DNA of 64,000 nucleotides from Desulfobacula sp. (GCF_030145145.1 NZ_JAQYWD010000032.1:1-64000); one strand, 5' to 3'. Positions 1 through 9,722 are shown, counted from the first letter of the stretch. Numbers and translations are program-made. Notes: generated by a model from the sequence alone, not told the origin.

Positions 1-179
1 AAATTTATTGACTTAATTTTGATCTTTTCCAGTTCCGATTTGAGACGGATTATTTCTTCCCGCTGTTTTTTGTTTTGTTCCTCTAATTCCTGATATTTCT
101 TTCGAAGCTGTTCAAGCGCTCCGATAAGAGCAATCTTGGTCCATTTGAAGAAGGTTTTGATCGTGTCTTTTGTTATCAT
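1..179 (-). CDS. N-terminal fragment of a coiled-coil protein (cut by window edge)
   Basis: An open frame begins with ATG at 179 and runs off the left edge of the window, giving 59 residues. An AAGGA ribosome-binding site lies about 6 bases before the ATG. The first 20 residues are basic and aromatic; the rest is a heptad-like run of Glu, Lys, Gln and Leu typical of a coiled coil. Leader segments like this occur in some transposases and their helper proteins, and an IS element starts 200 bases away, but the visible part carries no catalytic motif. The function is not recognised. Confidence 0.5.
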   Translation of the reverse strand, partial: MITKDTIKTFFKWTKIALIGALEQLRKKYQELEEQNKKQREEIIRLKSELEKIKIKSIN

Positions 180-364
180 GCGGTATCCTTATTAGAACAA
201 TCTTACATTTTGGGATACCACAGAAATTCATGGCTGTCTATCTTTTTCTGAAATCAGTTTGAACTTACTCCAATTTATCTAAAAACGGGAGTTAAATTCA
301 TGCTGTATGGCTTAGGCCATTGCAGGTAATTGATGGCAAAATCTAATTATGATCAAAACGACAG

Positions 365-376
365 GACCATTCTGAC
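365..376. repeat. Left target-site duplication of the IS4-type element
   Basis: The 12-mer gaccattctgac stands directly before the left inverted repeat and is repeated exactly after the right end at 1892-1903. A 10-13 bp duplication is usual for the IS4 subgroup. Confidence 0.85.
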
Positions 377-1891
377 CAGCCCTTTCAAGGTCATACTAGC
401 TGGCATGGATTAATTGATTGAATTGATAAAAACTGTAGACAACGTCACCTCGAAAAGATACAGTAAAAAGGAAAAACTGTATAATATAGAAGGTGCCAGC
501 ATCATGTTAGATCCCATTTTTAAACCATTTATTGAGAAAAGCCCCATATCTATTATCGCCCGTGGCCTGCTGGAACATGCACTGAGCACGGACCAACTGG
601 ATGACTGGTTCGATTCGACCGCTCAAGAACAATATACAAAAGATCTGTTGTTTTCAACGATCTTCAATCTTATGTGCATGGTGGTCCGCGGCAGTTACCA
701 TTCGGTTCATTCAGCCTACCAGGCAACTAAAAAAGACATTAGCGTATCAATCACATCCATTTACAATAAACTCCAAGGAATTGAGCCGGATATATCAGCG
801 GGACTGGTTCGATATGCTGCAGAAAAAATGTCGCCAATCATTGAACAACTTGGCGGTACCGTGTACTCTCCATTGCCCGGCAAAAGAATTAAACAACTTG
901 ACGGTAATTGCATCGAGAAAACTGAACATCGAATCCAAGAACTCAGGTCCATTCCAGCAGGTCCACTTCCAGGAAAATCTCTGGTTGTTTATGATCCCGT
1001 GTTACGCCTGCCAATTGATGTGTTTCCCTGTGAAGATGGGCATGCTCAAGAGCGTTCATTATTAAGTAAGGTGCTTCAAACCGTTGAAAAAGATGACGTA
1101 TGGGTTGCAGATCGCAATTTTTGTGTAGTCGATTTTACCTGTGGCATAGCAAATTCAGGAGCAGATTTTATTATCCGCGAACATAAAAATTATCCTTTTG
1201 GGCTGATTGGCAAAGAAAAATATATCGGCAAGATAGAAACCGGTTCGGTATATGAGCAGGCCATATTAGTGCGCGGTACAGATAGCAAAGAATATACATT
1301 CAGACGTGTCCGGGTGAAACTCAAAAAAAAGACCCGTAACGGTGACGATGAAATATTCATAATATCATCTTTATCAAAGAGTAAGGTAGATGCTAAAAAA
1401 ATTGCCAGATTATATCGAGATCGCTGGACCATAGAAACGGCTTTTCAATATCTGGAAAAAAATCTGAATTCTGAAATAAATACATTGGGTTATCCCCGGG
1501 CTGCATTGTTCGGTTTTTGTATTGCCCTGGTGGCATACTCTATCATGTCTGTAGTATTGGCTGCTATAGGCAGTGTAAATGGAGCTGATTTTGTCGATAA
1601 AAATGTATCCGGCTATTACATTGCCAACGAGATATCCGGTGTATATCTTGGAATGATGATAGTAATTGACCACAGCCATTGGAGAGTCTTTCAGCATATG
1701 ACATCCTCTGAATTAGCCGAGATAGTTAAGGAACTTTCAGCAAAAATTGATCTTGGCACTTTGAAGAAGCACCCCAGAGGCCCGAAAAAGCCGCAACCAA
1801 AACGGGTAAGTCACAAAACAAAACCCCATGTTTCCACTGCAAAAATACTTGCCCGGAGGAAAAACAAATGAGTACTACCTTGAAAGGGCTG
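377..1891 (+). mobile_element. Complete IS4-family insertion sequence, 1515 bp
   Basis: The ends are 21-bp inverted repeats matching at 19 of 21 positions: left 377-397 begins cagccctttcaaggt, and right 1871-1891 reads its complement. Both ends are flanked by the same 12-bp target duplication. A single transposase gene fills the element, and its stop codon overlaps the first base of the right repeat. Identical flanks and an unbroken gene point to a fairly recent insertion. Confidence 0.88.
504..1871 (+). CDS. IS4-family DDE transposase
   Basis: This is the transposase of the surrounding element; it would cut and join the inverted-repeat ends. The chosen start is ATG 504, which has a gaagg site upstream and gives 455 residues; the frame also stays open back to a TTG at 414. 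Visible DDE landmarks are QLDGNCIEK (first Asp region), WVADRNF (second Asp) and YRDRWTIETAFQYLEK, which carries the Tyr-x2-Arg-x3-Glu signature of IS4 transposases; the following Lys sits one place later than in the textbook spacing. The C-terminus is rich in Lys and Pro. The frame is intact, so the element may still be able to move. Confidence 0.88.
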   Translation: MLDPIFKPFIEKSPISIIARGLLEHALSTDQLDDWFDSTAQEQYTKDLLFSTIFNLMCMVVRGSYHSVHSAYQATKKDISVSITSIYNKLQGIEPDISAGLVRYAAEKMSPIIEQLGGTVYSPLPGKRIKQLDGNCIEKTEHRIQELRSIPAGPLPGKSLVVYDPVLRLPIDVFPCEDGHAQERSLLSKVLQTVEKDDVWVADRNFCVVDFTCGIANSGADFIIREHKNYPFGLIGKEKYIGKIETGSVYEQAILVRGTDSKEYTFRRVRVKLKKKTRNGDDEIFIISSLSKSKVDAKKIARLYRDRWTIETAFQYLEKNLNSEINTLGYPRAALFGFCIALVAYSIMSVVLAAIGSVNGADFVDKNVSGYYIANEISGVYLGMMIVIDHSHWRVFQHMTSSELAEIVKELSAKIDLGTLKKHPRGPKKPQPKRVSHKTKPHVSTAKILARRKNK

Positions 1892-1903
1892 GACCATTCT
1901 GAC
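1892..1903. repeat. Right target-site duplication of the IS4-type element
   Basis: Exact copy of the 12-mer at 365-376, directly after the right inverted repeat. Confidence 0.85.
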
Positions 1904-2485
1904 TTATTCAGGAAACCCTAATTAGGTAATATTTTACCTATAAATATGAAAAATTTTGCCCAAGAATCTAAAAAAAGTTTCCTACCCGTTGTTTTTGAGA
2001 AAAATTTATAGGGCACTTCTCTGATTTTCATAAATTATATAGTTCTTTAAATAGCTATAATTTGAGGCGTTTTCTGATTTTCTTTAAAAATCGGCCGGCT
2101 GCTATTTTTGCCCAAATGGGTAATCCGGCTATTTTTTAAAAAAGATTAAAAAAAATAACCCTTATTAAATTTTATCCCTTATTCTTTAGGTTTTGATATC
2201 TCACTGAGGTGGGGGCGCTTTTTGTCCATTGCCGCAGCAATCAGGATGTCATGGCCGAACACGGGCAGGGGAGGATACATCCTTCATGTGGATGGGATCC
2301 TGTGAAGGGGATAGTCCAATCTGTTTTGCGGTTTTGATGGGTTCTCAATTGATTTTAATGCTGCGTTATCGTCAGAACTGAATGGTTTACAAGCTGCTTT
2401 TAAAGAGGTAGCGATTTTATCGCATTGATATTGATTCTTTGTTTGAAGAGTTTACCCCTCAAATTTCCACATGGGAAAATTTCCC
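1904..2485. other. Non-coding, AT-rich stretch after the IS
   Basis: No reading frame here has a start, a ribosome-binding site and protein-like composition together. The first 300 bases are very AT-rich with runs of A and T. Positions 2430-2485 can be read as a short protein-like stretch on the plus strand but with stops on either side, so it may be the remnant of a lost gene. Confidence 0.5.
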
Positions 2486-2557
2486 CCCAGCCCTATAACA
2501 TTAATCACCTATTGCTGGGACGTAAAGCCACGGGTTATAAATGGTAGCCGGGTTGCT
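2486..2557 (+). promoter_or_regulatory. Degenerate cyclic-di-GMP-I (GEMM) riboswitch-like element
   Basis: The 3' half matches the conserved core of GEMM-I aptamers: gggacgtaaagccacggg at 2517-2534 and agccgggttgc at 2545-2555. A CCCAGC/GCTGGG helix (2486-2491 with 2514-2519) could stand for P2, but the loop is 22 bases instead of a GNRA tetraloop, and the expected 5' GGCAAACC segment is absent. No gene follows on the plus strand for over 1 kb. It is best read as a decayed riboswitch left after its gene was lost. The intact relative is at 18491-18572. Confidence 0.45.
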
Positions 2558-2998
2558 ATAAAGGTATAGAATTTGCATGCATTTCGTAAGGGTAAATGTT
2601 TTAAATCAGAAGTTTACATTGGTTGCCCTTGTAAGCGACAGGGCGAAGCTATCCTCCCTACTTTCTTCGTTTATATAGAAAGATTCTACTAAAAAAGCAA
2701 TTATTACAGGAATCACAGGTGAAGATTGAGAGCTTTGCATGATTAGGATATTCTCCAGTTTTAGCATTTTGGGAAAAATTTTTCACAGTTTGGAAGCTGG
2801 TGGAGGCGGTCGGGCTATCAAATTTGTCGCTGTGCCAGTGTCTTCTGGCTTGATTTTGCCTCTTTGGGAGGCTGTTTTCCCAGGGTTTCGGTATCCGGGC
2901 ACACCTATCCACTTAAGCGGGAGTAACATTTAGTATCACATGGTGGATGTCGGAGGAGAAAAATCCAGCGCGGTTACCGACCTGGCCCTCCAAAAACA
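2558..2998. other. Non-coding stretch
   Basis: Only short overlapping frames on both strands with atypical composition are present; no gene is supported. Confidence 0.4.
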
Positions 2999-3767
2999 CT
3001 ATAGTCGTGCAAAGGTCTCACCGGATTCAGGAACCCATGTCACCTCTTTGGCAGGAAAAAACCACTGCCAAGGAAATTCCGGCCCGGCATTCTTATATTT
3101 TTTTCCATAGCATCAAACATAAACACACCTACAGTCCCTTCTCCAATGTCTTGCCGGTGAATTCTCCTTTCCCATCTATCTGCCGACGGATATCCAGCAA
3201 ACTCGTTTCAGGAAGCGGCAAAGAGCGATTCTTTCTCCCCTTTCCATCAAGTATGGTTAACATACCCACATCCAAATTAAAATTATTCCTGATATTCATG
3301 CATTCTGTAATCCACACCCGTATAGCATTTGTACAACAAAATCAGAAGGATACCTCAACTTTGAAATAATCAGATCAATCTCTGCCCGGGACAATAAATA
3401 CAACATGAATATAGGGTTTTCTTTTCGCCCTGACCACCCCGTCAACCTTTCCGAACTCTTTTCCCAGGGCGTGCCGAAAAAAAATAACAACGCATTAAAT
3501 GACTGATTTTGAGACGAGACATGAAACATGCCGTTCAACGGCAAGATGGGTTAAAAAGTTTTTTCTATAAACAAGACTCTCTTTTTGGACAAAAGGTTGT
3601 GCCGATTGGTTATCCAACCACCCTGGACGGACAGCCGACATGTCGTAATATAAAAGGATGCTGTAATAAGCCTGTTTCTGAAAATCCTGGGACTGATTCT
3701 TATCCCTCAACTTATTGATAAAACTCGGCAGGCTGTCAGGATTTTTTGGATCTTGTCCCGGTTGCAA
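2999..3767 (-). pseudogene. Decayed tyrosine recombinase, integron-integrase-like
   Basis: Minus-strand pieces in different frames line up with successive parts of an integron-type integrase. In order they are an N-terminal SAM-like segment (LPSFINKLRDKNQSQ, about 3735-3630), the start of the catalytic domain (LSRAEIDLIISKLRYPSDF, about 3400-3320), the box with ILDGKGRKNRSLPLP (about 3260-3215), and the family segment KNAGPEFPWQWFFPAKE (about 3095-3045), ending at a TAG at 2999. At least three frameshifts and stops separate them and the C-terminal HxxR...Tyr part is not recognisable, so the enzyme is dead. The FPWQWFFPAKE segment is typical of IntI-like proteins, which fits the attC-like sites near 36.7 and 38.0 kb. 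Confidence 0.6.
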
Positions 3768-3880
3768 AAAATGGACAATTCAACCGCAAACCGCCCAAAT
3801 CAAACGGCTTCGAAAAATGTGGACAGTTAACCGCCAGAACCGAATTACTCAAAAGAACGGCTGAGAAAAGTAGGTGTCAC

Positions 3881-6800
3881 TTGAAAGAAAAAAACTTCAA
3901 ATCTGATATCGCAATTATCGGAATGGCCTGTGTTTTTCCAGGCGCACCCGATTTGTTCACGTTTTGGCAAAATATCATACATAAGATCGATTGCATATCG
4001 GATGCCCCCGAAGACTGGTCTTTCCCAGGACTTTCGGATGCGGACAACCCCGAAATTTATTGCAAAAAGGGAGGGTTTCTTCAAGAAAAGGAGAAACAGT
4101 TCGATCCCTTGGAATTCGGTGTAATCCCTTCGGGATTGGAAGGAGCTGAACCAGACCAATTCCTGGCCATCAAAATTGCCAGCCAAGCCTTGGCAGATGC
4201 AGGGTATCTCGAAATCAACCCACATAGAAAGGACTCGGCCGTTATCCTGGGGAGGGGATCGTATGTCAATGCAGGGTTGATGAACCTTGTTCAGCATGGA
4301 TGGGTTGTCGACCAAACCATTGACATCATCAAAAAAGTTCAACCGAATTTTACAACAGAAGAGTTGAGGGGAATCAAAGAGGGCCTGATACAAAGCTTGC
4401 CAGCGTTCAAAGGCGAAACCGTACCGGGACTTGTTCCCAACATTGCAGCAGGCCGTATCGCTAACCGGCTTGACCTGATGGGTCCGAGCTACCTCGTGGA
4501 CGCAGCTTGCTCATCATCAATGCTCGCAGTGGAAGACGGTGTTCGGATGCTTCGATTGGGCGAATGCGAGATAGCCCTTGTAGGCGGTATGCAGGGAGGC
4601 AACACCGCATTATCCTATCGAATGTTTTGTCTGATTAACGCAATGTCCAAAAGTGGTCGAATCAGACCCTTCGATGAAAAGGCTGACGGCACAATTCTCG
4701 GAGAAGGTTTAGGCATGGTGGTTCTAAAACGTCGAGCGGACGCAGAGCGTGATCAGGATCGTATTTACGCTTTAATCAAAGCAGTGGGGACGGCTAGCGA
4801 TGGGCGTGCCCTGGGATTATTGGCGCCAAGACCCGATGGGGCGGCACTTTGTCTGAAGCGTGCCTATGACCGTGCAAATATACAACCGGACACCGTAGGC
4901 TTGATCGAAGCCCACGGGACCGGTACGCCGGTTGGCGATGTGGCGGAACTGGATGCACTCCAACGGATATTTGGCAAACGCGAAAAACGTTTGCCCAGCA
5001 TCGCCATCGGATCCGTCAAATCAATGATCGGTCATAGCTTGGGAGCAGCCGGCATAGCCGGTTTAATCAAGACGGCACTGGCGGTATACAACAAGGTATT
5101 GCCGCCCACTTTGAATTGTAGCCACCCCATTCTTGAAGCCCATTTGGGAAATAGCCCCTTTTATATCAACACGAAAACACGACCATGGGTTCATGGCCAT
5201 ACCGAACCGCGTCGCGCAGGTATCAATGCGTTCGGATTCGGAGGGACCAACGCTCATATCATCCTTGAAGAAGCCCAGCCATTATCACCTGAGAGCCAGG
5301 GAAGCTGTCAACACATTTGGGATTCAGAGGTTTTCATTTTTCAAGGTGAAAGCCGGGCAGACCTCATTGCACATCTTCGAAAGATAAGCACAATGCTTGA
5401 TCTCCAGCCTTCCATTAATTTAAAGGATCTGGCCTACACACTCTGCTGCCCGCTGCAACGTAAGCCCTATTCTTTGTCTATCGTAGCGAAGTCTTTCAAG
5501 GACCTGGCCGAAAAACTGTCTCGGGCCCTCGACCGATTGAAAGATGATCAATGCCTGAAAATAAAGGATCGTAAAGGCATCTATTTCTTTGAAAAAAGAT
5601 TGTTGCCCCATGGAAAAATGGCATTTATGTTTCCCGGTGAAGGATCCCAGTACACGAACATGCTTGCCGAATTGTGCATTCACTTTCCCGAGGTCCGAAC
5701 CCGTTTCGATCTGATGGACCGCTTTTTTATCAATCATTCTCGTGGCTATGTACCAAGCGATTTCATCTATCCACCGCCACTTTTACTATCACAGGAAAAA
5801 AAGGATCTTGACGACAAAATTTGGCAAATGGACAGTGCAATCGAATCGGTCCTTACTGCCAATGACGCTTTGTATCACCTGATGCAGTTACTCAATATTT
5901 CTCCGGACGTTATGGTAGGTCATAGTACAGGAGAGTATTCTGCCATGCGGATAGCCGGCATGTTTGACCTATTGGATGCGTCGGATGACGGTGGGCGTGT
6001 TGAGCAACTGAACCGCCGGCATGAATCCTTGGCAGCTTCTGGAAAGATTCCAAAAGCAAGCCTTCTCAGCATCGGAGCCCCCCCAAAAGATATCGAGAAA
6101 CTGATTCGTGAATTGGATGTACCGATTTTTATCGGAATGAAGAATTGTATTCACCAGACGGTGGTTGTTGGTGCAGAGCCGGAAATGAAACGCTTCATAG
6201 GCGTCCTTCAGAAAAAAGGTCTGATTTATCAGCACCTGCCCTTCGATCGGCCCTACCACACACCACTATTCGAAGCCTATACCGGAGGCATACGAGATCT
6301 ATTCAAGGCAGAGGCAATGTCTCCGCCCAACCTGCCGGTTTATAGTTGCACCGTATGTGCACCGTATTCAGCGCATCCACCCGAAATCGCAAAATTGGCC
6401 GTTGACCACTGGGTTCGGCCGGTGGATTTTCTTCAGACGATAGAAACCATGTATGATGACGGTGTTCGCGTGTTTGTGGAAATCGGACCTAGGGGCATGC
6501 TCACCAGTTTTGTGGATGATTGCCTCAGGGGGCGTGATTATCTCGCTGTTGCAACGAATTTAGAAGCGCGTTCAGATATCGAACAACTCAATCATGCTGT
6601 TGGCATGTTGGCTGCCCAGGGGTTGGACATGAATCTTTTACCACTGTTTCAACGCCGGCAGCCTACAACAATCTCCATTGAGGGAAAAAACAACTCAGAT
6701 GCCGCTACGGCCTCCTCCGGTCGGCATACGGCTTTGTCTCTAACCCTTCCTAAGATGGATATCGCCCCCCATCAGATTCCCTCGCACAAAAAAGCCCCAA

Positions 6801-9343
6801 CCACTCCAAGGAAAACTGCTCTTGACTTATCTCATACAACAAATTCGGACGGTAAAGAGCAGCCGGTGCCGCCCACATTGGAAAAGTCCAACATCTTCGC
6901 AAGTTCTTTCGGGATTGATCCCCCGACAGCCGATGCTTCGCTTCATGCCTATCTGAATACAATGGAGCAATTCCTGGACACGCAGCGGGATGTGATGAGA
7001 GCTTATCTGGGGACAAAAGGCCCAAAGAACCAAGTTACCCCGGAAAGCCAGCAAGAAGATTGGAGTTCCACAGGGCCGGAAGCCAAAACTAGAGCATCAT
7101 CTGCCAATGTAGAGATAGCTCCGGATCAAGACCTTCACAAGCCTTTTAAAAAAGAGAATGCATCCATTGGGAAAGCTGAAATTGGCGCCGTAGAGGAAAA
7201 AGAACAGATCCTATCAGGCCCGCCCAGTAAAGAGTCACCCTACAAAAAAATGAACAAAGACGAGGTGATGGAAAATTTTCTCACGATCATCAGCGACAAA
7301 ACAGGATATCCCCCGGAGGCACTCGAACCTTCACTGGATTTGGAGGCGGATCTGGGCATTGATTCGATAAAACGCGTTGAAATTTTCACCAAACTCGAAG
7401 AAATCTTTCCTGATTTAATGTTTGAGGATCCTCAGCAGCTTGCGACGCTGAAAACCCTGGATGCCATCTTAGACCATTTGGTCACACCGCCTGAAATCGG
7501 TAATACCGTTCAAGCCGGTGGGGGTGAAGCTCCAGCGCAATCTTCAAATACAATGTTGCTGCCGGCCTCCTTACCGCCACTAATTCACACCATTATTGAT
7601 TTTATACCGGGGAAAACCGCCGTCTTAGAAACCCGAATCGATATAGAAGAGCATCATTACCTCCATCATCACAGCCTAATTCCCCCGTTATCCAATGGAG
7701 ATGGGTGGCAGCGTGAGCTCCCGGTAATGCCCTTAACGATCACCATGGAAATGCTGGCGGAAGCCGGTGCAGTGCTTATGCCGGGAAAAATTGTGGTCGG
7801 CATGGAGAACCTGCGCGGATACCGATGGATGGTTGTCCAAGATCGCGCAGTGGATATCCGGCTGGAGGCGCGATGCAAACCCAGCTCAACATCAACCGTC
7901 GACGTTCAACTGTTCAATCAAAGTGAGCGGGACACATCAAATACCAGCCCAGTGGCTGAAGCGACAATACGATTCGCCGATTTCTATCCTGCGCCACCTG
8001 AAACACCTGAAACAACTGAATTCAGCCTAATGGATGCCAGACCGTCCTCTTGGCAGTCGGACAAACTCTATCGCAACGGCATGTTTCACGGCCCCCTCTG
8101 GCAGGGGGTTAAAACGATGGATCAATGGGCAAAAAATGGTTGTATCTCCACGTTCAAGGTTTTACCAACTTCTGAATTTCTAAAATCAACCCCCGATGCT
8201 GACTTTCTAACCGACCCGATCATTCTCGATGCAGCCGGTCAAGCGGTTGGTTTTTGGGCTCAGGAAGGACTGCCAGACAGCGTGATCGTTTTTCCAAATG
8301 GTGCCAAGGCACTGCACATCTATCGCCCTGCACCACCGGTCGGACAACGTGTCACCTGTCAAGCCCGTATTCAAAAAGAGGGGAATCACCACCTGGTATC
8401 GGATATTCGCATGGTCGATGAAAACGGCCGGCTCTGGATGCTTTTGGAGGGATGGGCGGACAAACGTTTTCATCTGCCACACGAGGTCCACGGCCTGTGG
8501 ATGTCCCCCCTTGAAACAATAGCCAGCAAACCGGCTAACGAACTGACAGTAACGTCGAGCAATGGCAATGTGACGGCCCAAATCCGTAATAAAGCACTGT
8601 TCGACCGCGATGAAATTTTCTGGAACCAACTTTTTACAAAACTTATTTTAACGCCGAAGGAGCAGGATCAGGTCAACCAGCTAAATCTGTCACCTCGACA
8701 ACTCACCGGATGGTTGTGCGAACGCATGGTAGCCAAGGATGCGGTTCGGCAATTGGTTCGACAAAAATACGGAAAAACATTTGATCCCGGAAATATCGAG
8801 ATCAATGAATCTGAATCAGGTCAAACTGGTGTTGCATCAATCCGATCCCCACAAAACGCCTATTCGGTATTCGTGTGCAGCACAACCACTGACGGGATCG
8901 TCGCTGCCGTGGCTGAAAGTGCCAAGGAGAAACCAGACATGGGCATCAACATCCTTAAAAAAGACGGGTTATCCGATGACAGATTCACCAAGCTGTCCGG
9001 TGAAGATGGTTTTGATATCAGCCACCTGGAAGAAGAAACCAGACGAGATTGGTGGGCCCGTATTACAACGGCAAAAAACGCGGCACGAAATGCCTTCGAC
9101 CGACAACTTCAAATCGATGAGGGGCAACTCTCCGTGCAGAACATCAACGTTGAAAATGGACTGGTGGTCCTTCGCGTCACGCAGGCGACCAATATCCCTT
9201 TGCATACGGAATCAACAAACACAATACCGGTGGCAACCGCTTCATATGGCGATTTCATCATCGCGTATGCCTGCATTCGGCCGCCTTCAACAAAACGACC
9301 AGCATGTCAGCAGGCCGTCTCGACAGAGAGAGAAGAATCTTGA
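3881..9343 (+). CDS. PfaA-like type I polyketide/secondary-lipid synthase: KS-AT-ACP-DH-degenerate PPTase
   Basis: The protein is about 1820 residues, counted from TTG 3881, which has aggtg about 6 bases upstream; the frame is open back to TTG 3746 but that stretch is unlike any synthase N-terminus. KS (about 8-440) has Cys210 in DAACSSS plus the histidines in EAHGTGTP and KSMIGHS. AT (about 580-900) has Ser682 in GHSTGEY. A single ACP carries Ser1162 in DLGIDSIKRVEI, the form typical of PUFA-type synthases. A DH-like double hot dog follows (about 1220-1540), with HHHSL and DPIILDAAGQ as likely catalytic His and Asp. The last 260 residues fold like an Sfp-type phosphopantetheinyl transferase but lack its metal ligands (GINIL for GIDIE, AKNAAR for KEA). 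There is no KR or ER, so it must work with other enzymes, most likely PKS2. It leads a plus-strand operon. Confidence 0.85.
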   Translation: MKEKNFKSDIAIIGMACVFPGAPDLFTFWQNIIHKIDCISDAPEDWSFPGLSDADNPEIYCKKGGFLQEKEKQFDPLEFGVIPSGLEGAEPDQFLAIKIASQALADAGYLEINPHRKDSAVILGRGSYVNAGLMNLVQHGWVVDQTIDIIKKVQPNFTTEELRGIKEGLIQSLPAFKGETVPGLVPNIAAGRIANRLDLMGPSYLVDAACSSSMLAVEDGVRMLRLGECEIALVGGMQGGNTALSYRMFCLINAMSKSGRIRPFDEKADGTILGEGLGMVVLKRRADAERDQDRIYALIKAVGTASDGRALGLLAPRPDGAALCLKRAYDRANIQPDTVGLIEAHGTGTPVGDVAELDALQRIFGKREKRLPSIAIGSVKSMIGHSLGAAGIAGLIKTALAVYNKVLPPTLNCSHPILEAHLGNSPFYINTKTRPWVHGHTEPRRAGINAFGFGGTNAHIILEEAQPLSPESQGSCQHIWDSEVFIFQGESRADLIAHLRKISTMLDLQPSINLKDLAYTLCCPLQRKPYSLSIVAKSFKDLAEKLSRALDRLKDDQCLKIKDRKGIYFFEKRLLPHGKMAFMFPGEGSQYTNMLAELCIHFPEVRTRFDLMDRFFINHSRGYVPSDFIYPPPLLLSQEKKDLDDKIWQMDSAIESVLTANDALYHLMQLLNISPDVMVGHSTGEYSAMRIAGMFDLLDASDDGGRVEQLNRRHESLAASGKIPKASLLSIGAPPKDIEKLIRELDVPIFIGMKNCIHQTVVVGAEPEMKRFIGVLQKKGLIYQHLPFDRPYHTPLFEAYTGGIRDLFKAEAMSPPNLPVYSCTVCAPYSAHPPEIAKLAVDHWVRPVDFLQTIETMYDDGVRVFVEIGPRGMLTSFVDDCLRGRDYLAVATNLEARSDIEQLNHAVGMLAAQGLDMNLLPLFQRRQPTTISIEGKNNSDAATASSGRHTALSLTLPKMDIAPHQIPSHKKAPTTPRKTALDLSHTTNSDGKEQPVPPTLEKSNIFASSFGIDPPTADASLHAYLNTMEQFLDTQRDVMRAYLGTKGPKNQVTPESQQEDWSSTGPEAKTRASSANVEIAPDQDLHKPFKKENASIGKAEIGAVEEKEQILSGPPSKESPYKKMNKDEVMENFLTIISDKTGYPPEALEPSLDLEADLGIDSIKRVEIFTKLEEIFPDLMFEDPQQLATLKTLDAILDHLVTPPEIGNTVQAGGGEAPAQSSNTMLLPASLPPLIHTIIDFIPGKTAVLETRIDIEEHHYLHHHSLIPPLSNGDGWQRELPVMPLTITMEMLAEAGAVLMPGKIVVGMENLRGYRWMVVQDRAVDIRLEARCKPSSTSTVDVQLFNQSERDTSNTSPVAEATIRFADFYPAPPETPETTEFSLMDARPSSWQSDKLYRNGMFHGPLWQGVKTMDQWAKNGCISTFKVLPTSEFLKSTPDADFLTDPIILDAAGQAVGFWAQEGLPDSVIVFPNGAKALHIYRPAPPVGQRVTCQARIQKEGNHHLVSDIRMVDENGRLWMLLEGWADKRFHLPHEVHGLWMSPLETIASKPANELTVTSSNGNVTAQIRNKALFDRDEIFWNQLFTKLILTPKEQDQVNQLNLSPRQLTGWLCERMVAKDAVRQLVRQKYGKTFDPGNIEINESESGQTGVASIRSPQNAYSVFVCSTTTDGIVAAVAESAKEKPDMGINILKKDGLSDDRFTKLSGEDGFDISHLEEETRRDWWARITTAKNAARNAFDRQLQIDEGQLSVQNINVENGLVVLRVTQATNIPLHTESTNTIPVATASYGDFIIAYACIRPPSTKRPACQQAVSTEREES

Positions 9344-9407
9344 CCGGTGTTTCCAAAGTCAATGTGTGTACATCCCAAGTACCGTTTATAAAAACGGAGA
9401 AAACAAA

Positions 9408-9722
9408 ATGATAATCAAACACGAACAGATATTTGAAGAAATCCACGGCATTTTAAAAAAAATGGATGACGATTTGATTCTCTCTTATGAAATTCTTCCT
9501 AATTCACGCTTGATTGAAGACCTTGGGTTTGAATCCATCGATATCGTCATTTTGTGTACCACCATCGAAACCCACTTCCAACAATAATTCCCTTTCTCAC
9601 TGTTTCTTGCTGAAGTTGGACAGCGTTATGAACGAGATATTCGAGTCCAAGAGCTTGTTGACATAGTGTCTCAATATTTCAATAAGGATGAGAGCCGATC
9701 CGAAAAAAGGATGACGGAATGA
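9408..9722 (+). CDS. Free acyl carrier protein interrupted by an in-frame TAA
   Basis: ATG 9408 follows a GGAG site. The first 59 residues contain LIEDLGFESIDIVILCTTIE, whose Ser in GFESIDIV is the phosphopantetheine site. A TAA at 9585-9587 then stops the frame. After the stop the same frame continues with FLAEVGQRYERDIRVQELVD and ends in TGA 9720-9722, overlapping the next gene's ATG as ATGA. The paralogue at 26621-26920 has the same sequence without the stop, so one substitution in a Gln/Lys/Glu-type codon explains it. Options are a recent nonsense mutation, a sequencing error or readthrough. Taken literally, the product is a 59-residue ACP lacking helix IV. Confidence 0.75.

Noticed and set aside
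2658-3369. Several 60-140 residue frames on both strands
   Set aside because: Composition and lack of ribosome-binding sites mark them as chance frames or shadows of the integrase remnant.
3746-3880. Extended N-terminus of PKS1 from TTG 3746
   Set aside because: The 45 residues look like translated intergenic DNA and no synthase of this type has such a leader; TTG 3881 with an aggtg site gives a normal KS start.
8739-9407. Plus-strand frame running through the end of PKS1 into the ACP
   Set aside because: It is the shadow frame of PKS1; only the part from ATG 9408, behind GGAG, reads as an ACP.
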